From positions 434,001 through 498,000 of the forward strand of contig JAHPZH010000002.1 in NCBI GenBank assembly GCA_019058315.1: a DNA stretch of 64,000 nucleotides. The letters run 5' to 3'. Origin of the DNA: Candidatus Helarchaeota archaeon (lineage in GTDB: Archaea; Asgardarchaeota; Lokiarchaeia; Helarchaeales; RDOG01). Position 1 is the stretch's first letter; the number at the start of each line of letters is the position of its first letter. The notes beneath the pieces are model-generated. The model had not been told where the DNA came from and did no database searches. It was given only the letters and a program-made list of their open reading frames with translations. Of this stretch, positions 36,163-43,402 are shown one piece after another. The position numbers and the translations under genes are program-made.

Positions 36163-36885
36163 TCAAATTAAATGATTCAAATTTAAAATATTTTTAGGAT
36201 CTATAACACTTTTTAATTTTCGTAACAATTTTAATTCTTCATCATTAAATCCTGATTGAACATTAATTGAGCTAAATTCTCCCTTTCTATTATCTGTTGG
36301 GCGAATAATTGGATCAAGGCGTAGTATTGCTTTAATTATAATTCCAAAAACTCCTTGTGAACCGATATAAAGTGAAGTTACGTCATACCCAGATACGGAT
36401 TTTAAAGTTTTAGAACCTGTATGAATTAATTCACCAGTTGGTAATATTACTTCTAAACCTAAAACGTAATCAGCTGTTTTATTTTGATTTTTTCCTATAA
36501 TATTATTAAAGATCATCTGGCCTATATTGAGCTCTGAGTTATCTTCTTTAAATGGAAGAAAAGTAAAATTTTCCTTGCTTAAAATTTGGTTTAAATTTTT
36601 AGCTTTTACTCTTGGCTCCACAATAGCATATCGATTTGCTACATTAATTTCACAAATTTCACTAAAATTATTAAAAATTAGAAAAATATAAGGGGTATCT
36701 CCTGATTTAGGTTTAATTTTTAATTTAACAGAATAATTATAATAAACTGGAATATGCTCTGAATTCGCGAAGAGTAATATTCTTATAATTTCTTCCTTAT
36801 TTGTAATATATACCTGAAAAATTAAGTCTTTTTTATTGAAACTAATACGATTTGCTTGTAGAAATTGCTCAATTTTTAAAGACAT
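36163..36885 (-). CDS. reduced FAD-linked oxidase (GlcD/PCMH-type) lacking the central domain
   Basis: This 240-residue protein aligns with the FAD-binding region of glycolate oxidase/D-lactate dehydrogenase-type enzymes. Recognisable blocks are IGQMIFNNIIG, DYVLGLEVILPTGELIHTG, SGYDVTSL and GSQGVFGIIIKAILRLDP. After residue 200 it jumps to the family terminal element LKSVIDPKNILN. The usual 200-residue substrate domain is missing, so it is about half the normal length. It could be a specialised FAD-binding subunit, a GlcE-like protein or a decayed gene. No internal stop is visible. Confidence 0.65.
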   Translation of the reverse strand: MSLKIEQFLQANRISFNKKDLIFQVYITNKEEIIRILLFANSEHIPVYYNYSVKLKIKPKSGDTPYIFLIFNNFSEICEINVANRYAIVEPRVKAKNLNQILSKENFTFLPFKEDNSELNIGQMIFNNIIGKNQNKTADYVLGLEVILPTGELIHTGSKTLKSVSGYDVTSLYIGSQGVFGIIIKAILRLDPIIRPTDNRKGEFSSINVQSGFNDEELKLLRKLKSVIDPKNILNLNHLI

Positions 36886-36918
36886 TTTAATAAGTAGTGT
36901 TAATTTATTTTAAAGTAA

Positions 36919-37080
36919 TTATTTCGTAATGTCTCTTTTTTTCCAGCGCAAATTTTTTGTATGGCAACGTCTACATCTTATTGCGGCTTGAGAATTAGTG
37001 GCTCCGCACTTCCGGCATATTTTATAAAATAAAAGTGACTTGACAGCAATTGCTTTTTTAATAGGATCCGTGATTGGCAT
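36919..37080 (-). CDS. rpl40e: large ribosomal subunit protein eL40
   Basis: This 53-residue gene starts at ATG 37080. The protein opens MPITDPIKKAIAVKSLL and has the zinc knuckles CRKCG and CRRC with a basic KNLRWKK tail, as in archaeal L40e. In eukaryotes this protein is fused behind ubiquitin; here it stands alone. It is 33 bases upstream of the FAD-binding gene on the minus strand. Confidence 0.88.
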   Translation of the reverse strand: MPITDPIKKAIAVKSLLFYKICRKCGATNSQAAIRCRRCHTKNLRWKKRDITK

Positions 37081-37189
37081 AAGTTAATCAATTCTATTTT
37101 GTTTTTTACATAATATTTTATACAACTAATAATATTTCCTTTCAATAAAAATTATTCTAATAAGTCAAAGAAAATAAGCCTAAAATTAT

Positions 37190-38869
37190 TTAAGGGACTA
37201 TGCCACTACACTCAGGGCAAATTCTTGTATGAATAGAAATTGGTGCCGAACAATGGGGACAAATTCTAACAGGATTACCACATTGTGGACAGATTTTTTT
37301 TGTGGAAGGTAGAGCTGTCTGACAATGTTTACAAATTACTTTAGCTCCTTTAATTTCTGGAACTTTTTCTGTGTCGATTTCAGTAGGGGAAATAACTTTC
37401 GATTCAGTAGTAGTTTGATTTTTACTAGTCGTATTTTTTTCTTTCTCATCTAAGGGTTTTTCTAAGCTTATGGGCTCCAAAGTTTTTTCTTTTGAACTTG
37501 AATCATCAAGTAAATCAGTTAATTCTGTAAGTGCTTCATCGAAACTTTGAATTTCTGAAGAATCAGAACTTTCTTCAGCCGTTTCTAAAAGTTTTTCCAA
37601 ATCAGTTAATGTTTCTTCAAACTCTTCTTCGGCTATTATAGGTTCTTCAGGAGTAGGTTGTTTTTTAACGGCTTCTTCAACAAGTTTTTCTGGTTCTTCA
37701 TCCTCTATCCTCAATTCTATTTTCTTCTCTACTTTATTAATTAATTGGTCTAATTTTCCAACTAATTTTTTATCATATTCGTCTAATGAAGCAACTTTTT
37801 CATCTAAAATTTTAGCTTTTGTTTCTTCCATTTCACTTGGAATTACTCTTGTCAGCTTAAGAATACCTTTTTTCTGAAACTTACGTAAAATACTCATTAG
37901 TTCTACCTTATCAATGGAAAATATATTACAGATATCTTCTATGGTGTTTCTCCCATCACACATTTTCAAAATTTTTTGTTCATTTTTTGACATTTTTACT
38001 TTAGGTTCATCAACTAATAAGATGGGAAAGTGATAAATAATATCTTCATCAGCTATTGGAACATCTGCACTTTGGGGTTGAAATTCTGGTATTTCATTTA
38101 TTTCACTCACAGGTTTCGGTGCTGAAGGTTTTGCCACAAAGGGTACAGCTGGCTTTTTTAATTCTATCGGCGGTGTGGTCTTTCTTACTACTGGAGGGGG
38201 TGGCTTTGGTTTACTTACTAACTTCACTTCTTTGGGTATCTTTATTGCAGGTTTTTCGCCAGGTTCACCTTCTTTACCGCCAATTACACGTTTTAATCTA
38301 ACCCAACCTTTCTTTTGATATTTTTTTAGTATTTCATTTACTTTCAATCTAGGTATCTTTGTTTCTTCACAAATCTCTGTAATGGTCTTCTTACTATCAA
38401 TCTTATGTAAAATCGATGCTTCATCCATAGGAAATTTCTTCTTATCAATAGAAACTGTCAGTACTGGAATTCTTTCAGCGCTCACTGTAATTGTTTTTCT
38501 AGATTCAGCTTCTTTCTTAACTGGAGTAGCTTGAATTATTTCATCTTCTATCCTATCAGCAAATCTAAACATTCTACTTTTGAATGCCAATAATTGACCC
38601 ACTGGTCCTTCTCTTGTATGTAATACAACTATGGAATGTTCTGATGTTTTAAAAAAAACAAGGTTTACACCAGAAAGGGGTATGCTATGGTCCCCAATAC
38701 CCAAAAGACTAAAATTTTCTTCGATATATGATTGAAGAAATGGAAGATATTTTTTTAAAGCTCCTTGCATGTAGTAAACTTTATCATTTTCACCAAATAT
38801 TCCTAAATAAGTGGCTTTTGATAAAATTTTATTCATATACTCGATTATTTCGTTCGCAATGTCATCCAT
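37190..38869 (-). CDS. roadblock-like / twin winged-helix / zinc-ribbon protein
   Basis: This 559-residue modular protein has, in order: a roadblock/LC7-like domain (about 1-115), a winged-helix module ending ILKKYQKKGWVRLKRVI (about 140-197), a Pro/Lys-rich linker (about 205-265), a second similar module ending ILRKFQKKGILKLTRVI (about 290-345), a long acidic Glu/Ser linker, and two C-terminal zinc ribbons (CKHC...CPQC and CPHC...CPEC, about 513-556). The two winged helices are clear internal repeats. Roadblock domains often regulate small GTPases in Asgard archaea. Function is unknown. Confidence 0.65.
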   Translation of the reverse strand: MDDIANEIIEYMNKILSKATYLGIFGENDKVYYMQGALKKYLPFLQSYIEENFSLLGIGDHSIPLSGVNLVFFKTSEHSIVVLHTREGPVGQLLAFKSRMFRFADRIEDEIIQATPVKKEAESRKTITVSAERIPVLTVSIDKKKFPMDEASILHKIDSKKTITEICEETKIPRLKVNEILKKYQKKGWVRLKRVIGGKEGEPGEKPAIKIPKEVKLVSKPKPPPPVVRKTTPPIELKKPAVPFVAKPSAPKPVSEINEIPEFQPQSADVPIADEDIIYHFPILLVDEPKVKMSKNEQKILKMCDGRNTIEDICNIFSIDKVELMSILRKFQKKGILKLTRVIPSEMEETKAKILDEKVASLDEYDKKLVGKLDQLINKVEKKIELRIEDEEPEKLVEEAVKKQPTPEEPIIAEEEFEETLTDLEKLLETAEESSDSSEIQSFDEALTELTDLLDDSSSKEKTLEPISLEKPLDEKEKNTTSKNQTTTESKVISPTEIDTEKVPEIKGAKVICKHCQTALPSTKKICPQCGNPVRICPHCSAPISIHTRICPECSGIVP

Positions 38870-39152
38870 TTTTTATTTGTTCCCTCTTTGATAATTATAT
38901 GAAGACTTACGCTAAAATAATTTATATTTATTGATATTATTTGATTCCTAGCAAATAAATCTTAATTTCAACCAAATTAATTTTTAATTTTTTTAATTTA
39001 TACGTTTATATAAAAAAATCGAAATACGCGCACTTTTTAAGATTTCTTGATGATTAGAAAGTTAAATAGGTTCTTATTCAAGATAAGCATAAAATTATGG
39101 TAAAATAATTAGAAATAATGTATTAAATATTAAAATCTAAAACTTGATATGA

Positions 39153-39251
39153 TGGGCTTGCTGGGAATTGAACCCAGGAACCTCTGCCACGTGAGGGCAG
39201 CGTCATAACCCTTTTCCACAAGTAATTTTACTAGTGCTAGACCACAAGCCC
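39153..39251 (-). tRNA. tRNA-Val (CAC) with intron in the D-loop
   Basis: The acceptor stem is GGGCUUG/CAAGCCC with discriminator A, the anticodon stem-loop is CUGCC-CUCACGU-GGCAG (anticodon CAC), and the T arm is CUGGG-UUCAAUU-CCCAG. Within the D-loop, between GUCUAGC and GGUUAUGAC, about 25 extra bases (39211-39235) break an otherwise normal tRNA. Removal gives a 74-base mature tRNA. The terminal CCA is not encoded. A TATA-like element lies upstream near 39266-39273. The variable loop is six bases by this folding. Confidence 0.88.
39211..39235 (-). other. putative D-loop intron of tRNA-Val(CAC)
   Basis: The 25-base insertion contains AGTA-AAAT-TACT, which can form a short hairpin, flanked by further complementary bases. 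This would be compatible with a bulge-helix-bulge type substrate for the archaeal splicing endonuclease, but the exact cut sites cannot be assigned by eye. Confidence 0.6.
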
Positions 39252-39382
39252 TTAATTGATTATTTTTATAAATTTCTTTTTAATTCTATTATTTTAAAAA
39301 ATAAGTAGAAATATTTAATTTTATTATTACCAAGTAGACAAATTAAGAATGCTATAGTAATTAAAGGTTGTGTATAAAGAAT

Positions 39383-39577
39383 ATGCCAAAAACTATTCAA
39401 GATATCAAAGATTTTATAGAACTTTCAAAAAGTGCGACAGAATGTAGGATTAAAAGAAAAAGAGACGCTGTAAAAATTAAATTGAGAACTAAAAATACTT
39501 TATATGTATTAAAAATCGAACCTAATGAAGCAGAAGAAGTAATAAAAAAGATAAAATGTCAAATTATTGAAATGTAA
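39383..39577 (+). CDS. rpl38e: large ribosomal subunit protein eL38
   Basis: This 64-residue protein (from ATG 39383) begins MPKTIQDIKDFIELSK and continues with KRKRDAVKIKLRTKNTLYVL, the pattern of eukaryotic and archaeal eL38 (human RPL38: MPRKIEEIKDFLL, recalled). An in-frame TTG at 39368 would add five residues but is unlikely. eL38 is found in eukaryotes and only some archaea, including Asgard groups. It lies between tRNA-Val and the presenilin-like gene. Confidence 0.9.
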   Translation: MPKTIQDIKDFIELSKSATECRIKRKRDAVKIKLRTKNTLYVLKIEPNEAEEVIKKIKCQIIEM

Positions 39578-39586
39578 TTTTAAAAA

Positions 39587-40546
39587 TTAGATTTGTATAA
39601 GTGGATAAATTAAAATCGTTGTGGGTTTAAAAAATAAAATAATTATTAATAAGGATAATAAAAAAGAAGAAATTCCTAACCCGATAGAAATTGGTAATCC
39701 AGGAAGCATTTTTCTTTTTTGTAATAATTTAAATGTTATTTTAACTCCAATTAACACTCCTATTATACTCACAAAAAAAGGTATTAATGAGATTATGAGA
39801 CCATAAGTCATTAGAAAACTAAAATAAGTATATGGAACCCTACAATTATATAATATATGAGATGTGAGCATAGTATAAAAAACTAAGTCTCCTAAGCCAA
39901 TTTCCCATTCTTCTGAACCAAAGGAGAGTTGTTTAATATAATTATCATCTTCTTCTTGATTAAGTTCCACAATTTGCTTTATTGGTCCTTTTTTTACAGC
40001 ATAAATATCCCAAATTGAGAATAAGGCTAACATTAAAAATGTTGTCCATGAGGGTAACCAAATACCTAGAAATGAACCTAACCCCCCACCTATAATTAAA
40101 AGAGATGCATTTTTTCTCCTTTCTGAAGCAGTTTCAGAAAATAATTGGTAGGTAATTATAATTCCCAATACAATTGATACAATTGTAACCGGAATATCAG
40201 AATTATAAATATTAAAAATGACCATTAAGAAGTAGCCATAAAAAATCATGATCATAGTTGTAAGGACAAGGAAACTGGTAAATAAAATTGCTCTTAATAA
40301 TTTCATTTTTCCGTATTTTATAATTAAAAAGATAAGAAATCCTCCAACAATTCCGAAGCCTAAATAAAACAAAGCATTGAAAAGACCAAAAGTTGCTCCA
40401 CCTATCGCCTCTGGAAAAATTACTGCCTCTTGATATATTTCGCCAGAGATAATAGCAATTAATGTTAGAGCGGCACCAACTATGATTGTAATTATTATAG
40501 GTATTATGGTAGATTTTTTTATGTGAAGGACTAATTCGGAGGTCAA
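39587..40546 (-). CDS. presenilin-like intramembrane aspartyl protease
   Basis: This 319-residue protein has about eight or nine hydrophobic segments. The catalytic motifs of presenilin/signal peptide peptidase (family A22) are present: FSIWDIYA with D180 (YD-type motif), IGLGD with D220 (GxGD motif) and PGLP at 282-285 in the place of the PAL motif. A hydrophilic acidic loop (about 184-215) separates the Asp motifs. Members cleave transmembrane helices. The gene converges with eL38. Confidence 0.82.
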   Translation of the reverse strand: MTSELVLHIKKSTIIPIIITIIVGAALTLIAIISGEIYQEAVIFPEAIGGATFGLFNALFYLGFGIVGGFLIFLIIKYGKMKLLRAILFTSFLVLTTMIMIFYGYFLMVIFNIYNSDIPVTIVSIVLGIIITYQLFSETASERRKNASLLIIGGGLGSFLGIWLPSWTTFLMLALFSIWDIYAVKKGPIKQIVELNQEEDDNYIKQLSFGSEEWEIGLGDLVFYTMLTSHILYNCRVPYTYFSFLMTYGLIISLIPFFVSIIGVLIGVKITFKLLQKRKMLPGLPISIGLGISSFLLSLLIIILFFKPTTILIYPLIQI

Positions 40547-40571
40547 AAATATCTACCAAATTTAAATTTCT

Positions 40572-41843
40572 TTAATATATTTCATCTGTTTTTGGAGCAT
40601 ATGCTTCTATTTCAAGTTCTTCATTAATTTTCTTAGTAAATTCCGTACATGCGTTTTCTTCACCATGTATACAAAAGATTTTTGCGTCTGGGTTTAAATC
40701 TAGATTTTCTACGAATTTCCATAATTGATTTTTATCCGCATGGGATGAAAAGTTATAATTATTTAATTTCGCATCCACCATAATCTTTTCATGGTCCTCT
40801 TTAGATACAAAATACCCATTATCCAATAATAAACGTCCTGGACTTTCAGGAACTTGATAACTTACAAGAAAAATCCCATTATTTTCATTATTAGCAAGAG
40901 ATTCTAGATACATTACAGCAGTTCCACCTTGTAACATACCACTAGGAGCAATAATAACTCCGGGTTTAGACATAGCAGCTAATCTTTCCTTCCTCTTTTT
41001 TCGGTGAAATGATATAAGTTTCCCCTTTTTCAACGCAGATTTATAAAAATCAAAATCTTTCATAAAAGCTGGGTGATCCCTAATAATTAAACTTGCTGTT
41101 CGTGCCATTCCATCAAGATGAATTGGATATTTAATGTTATATTTCGTTAAAACTAGTAAAATTTCTTGAGATCTACTCACACCAAATGCCGGAACTAAAA
41201 CTATGCCATCATTTTCGACTATTTGCTTTACATCTTGGAAAAAATCTTTCTCAGTTTGTAAACGATCTGGATGCTCCTCTAAAGCGTAGGTACTCTCAAT
41301 TATTACATAATCCAGATTAGGAAAATCTATATGTGCATTATTAACTAATCTAGTCTGTGATAAATTAAAGTCGCCAGTATATAGAATCCTCTTTCCATCA
41401 ATTTCTAATAAAGTAATTATACTACCAGGAATATGCCCTGCGTTATAGAATGTTAAAGAAATTCCATTTTTAATTTTCACTTTATTATATCCAAAGGTCT
41501 GCGTGTTTTTTATCATCTGAATTACTTCCTGCTTTTCATAGGGCAGGAAATATTTAGAGATTTTAATCGTATCAAAAATAATTAAACGTGCCAGATCAAT
41601 GGTGGGTGGTGTTGTAAGTAATTTCGGAGTCGCAGTACCACTATATAGAAGAGGTAAACCACATGAATGATCTGCATGACAATGTGATAAGACAATAAAA
41701 TTTAAATCTTTTGGGCTGACAATAGAGGGAAATTTAGGAGGTTTTCCCATCATCATTCCATAATCTAATAATATATTTTTATTATCAGAACTAATTGAAA
41801 TAGCAGAACCGCCTATAGTCCTGCAACCACCTAAGAATTTCAT
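40572..41843 (-). CDS. beta-CASP metallo-beta-lactamase RNase (aCPSF-like)
   Basis: This protein (423 residues from ATG 41843; a GTG at 41882 adds 13) is a beta-CASP nuclease. It has the HCHADHSCGLP metal motif, GDFN and GHIPGS, and then the beta-CASP motifs A (DYVIIESTYA), B (VPAFGVSRSQE) and C (PGVIIAPSG and the terminal FSSHADK). These enzymes process RNA 3' or 5' ends in archaea. It lacks the N-terminal KH domains of aCPSF1, so it is like aCPSF2. It is followed by the presenilin-like gene 25 bases on. Confidence 0.88.
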   Translation of the reverse strand: MKFLGGCRTIGGSAISISSDNKNILLDYGMMMGKPPKFPSIVSPKDLNFIVLSHCHADHSCGLPLLYSGTATPKLLTTPPTIDLARLIIFDTIKISKYFLPYEKQEVIQMIKNTQTFGYNKVKIKNGISLTFYNAGHIPGSIITLLEIDGKRILYTGDFNLSQTRLVNNAHIDFPNLDYVIIESTYALEEHPDRLQTEKDFFQDVKQIVENDGIVLVPAFGVSRSQEILLVLTKYNIKYPIHLDGMARTASLIIRDHPAFMKDFDFYKSALKKGKLISFHRKKRKERLAAMSKPGVIIAPSGMLQGGTAVMYLESLANNENNGIFLVSYQVPESPGRLLLDNGYFVSKEDHEKIMVDAKLNNYNFSSHADKNQLWKFVENLDLNPDAKIFCIHGEENACTEFTKKINEELEIEAYAPKTDEIY

Positions 41844-42013
41844 CTCGACCATTAAATTCAGTCCGATTTTGACACAGTGCACTTGCGTATTTGAAAAAAT
41901 TAGTATTAATTCATTTTATTTAACTAGATTATGTAAAAAAAATACCTTTTTTATATTTAGTAATGTAATCAGATTACTATAAAAATATAAAAATTAGGTG
42001 AATAATTCAGAAA

Positions 42014-42868
42014 TTAACAAATATATCCAAAGTTAGCTTGTTCAGAGCTTGAATTAAGACCCAATTCTTTTTTGATTGTTTCTTTTTCGTTATTTAATTT
42101 TACTTCCATTCCCATTATTTGTTCATGAGTAAATTCTGCATCCATCGTAAGAGATAGTTCCTCATTTAAAACTTCAATCAATCTTAAAGATGCTTTTAAA
42201 TCGTATGAGTCCCCATTCATAGCTGCATAACCATTAGTTTCAGCTAGTAAAACCACTCCGTCAATTTCAAAATTCCTTTTTGCTAAAGTAGGTACGAGTC
42301 CATTTACACCAATTACTACTCCTTTATTTATTTTTTGAATCCATTCATTTTTTGCGAATTTGTCTAGCAACTCTTTAGATGTCGCTGTTACATAAACAAA
42401 GGTTTCTTTGTTTGGTCTCTCAATTGGATAGCCTCCTAACGTTAAGATAAGATTTACATTATAATTTGCCATTAACTTAGCTATAAATTCAGATATTGTA
42501 TAAATTCCTCTTGGACTCATGGGCTGAGCGTCTGCAGTGACTAAAAATATATCCTGCTTATTTAGTGGATCTTTATAAAAATAGATTTCGGCTGTAGGGG
42601 CATAAAGTAATGAATCATTTATAATTGCACCTGCAGGATAATCAGAAAAAGTAATATCTATGATTTTCTCTGCTTTAAAAGCTTTTATTAAATGATCCAA
42701 GGCAATCTTACCTATATCTGCAACTCCTGGCGCACCTAGAATGCAAATTGGGTCATTTAAATCATTTCTATCAATATCATTTAACACTCTCAAATTTGTA
42801 ATAAAATCATTATTTTGACTACCACACACCATGTTTTCGACTGGAACATTTTTTTTCATTTTTTTCAA
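42014..42868 (-). CDS. PAC2 family protein (proteasome assembly chaperone-like)
   Basis: This 284-residue protein matches the PAC2 superfamily. It has CILGAPGVADIGKIALDHLIKAF, an FSDYPAGAIINDSLLYAPTAEIYFYK segment, and TLGGYPIERP near 142. PAC2 proteins in archaea are homologs of the eukaryotic proteasome assembly chaperones. The exact role is not established. Its start is at ATG 42868, with a longer non-coding region holding repeats upstream. Confidence 0.82.
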   Translation of the reverse strand: MKKMKKNVPVENMVCGSQNNDFITNLRVLNDIDRNDLNDPICILGAPGVADIGKIALDHLIKAFKAEKIIDITFSDYPAGAIINDSLLYAPTAEIYFYKDPLNKQDIFLVTADAQPMSPRGIYTISEFIAKLMANYNVNLILTLGGYPIERPNKETFVYVTATSKELLDKFAKNEWIQKINKGVVIGVNGLVPTLAKRNFEIDGVVLLAETNGYAAMNGDSYDLKASLRLIEVLNEELSLTMDAEFTHEQIMGMEVKLNNEKETIKKELGLNSSSEQANFGYIC

Positions 42869-42939
42869 AACTCCATTTACTTAAACACTTTTTTGATTAG
42901 TATGACTATATTTCTATTGGAGACTATTTATTTGTTAAC

Positions 42940-42996
42940 AATATCTAGGTATTACAATCGTAATACGTTAATAATACAGATGTAATATCTGGGTAT
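42940..42996. promoter_or_regulatory. palindromes and a repeated AATATCTrGGTAT motif upstream of PAC2 gene
   Basis: AATATCTAGGTAT (42940-42952) is repeated as AATATCTGGGTAT (42984-42996), 44 bases apart. The first overlaps GTATTAC-AATC-GTAATAC (42949-42966), a perfect seven-base inverted repeat. CAGAT-GTAAT-ATCTG (42977-42991) is another palindrome. The whole lies 72-128 bases before the PAC2 start in a 534-base gap (42869-43402) otherwise without genes, apart from the promoter of metG. Confidence 0.4.
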
Positions 42997-43402
42997 ATAG
43001 TTTTAACAAACTTTATCATAATTATTCTTTAAAACTTCTATAAAAAAAATTCAAACGCTGCCAATGATAACTAATATAAATAAAATAATTGAAAATATGG
43101 GAGTAAAAAGAAAATTCGCAAAGTAAAATGATAAAAGTCTATTTTTCAGGTTCCAATTTATTCTTTTTACTCAATATTATTACTGAGTTTTTTTATTATT
43201 GTAAACTTTTTAAGTGATCTTTGTTAAAATATTAAAAAGAACTTGAGGTTTAGGATATAAATATAAGATTAGATATTTTTTTCTTATAATTAAGCCAATT
43301 CTCATTACATTTATCCTACCAAGATTTTAAATCTCAATTTTTTATACTTCATTTCAAAAATTATAATAATAAAAAATAATCATATTTAACGAAGGTGATG
43401 TC

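Noticed and set aside
40212..40559. 115-codon minus-strand frame overlapping the presenilin-like gene
   Set aside because: It lies in another frame of the membrane gene, is Tyr/Asn/Arg-rich noise and lacks any domain.
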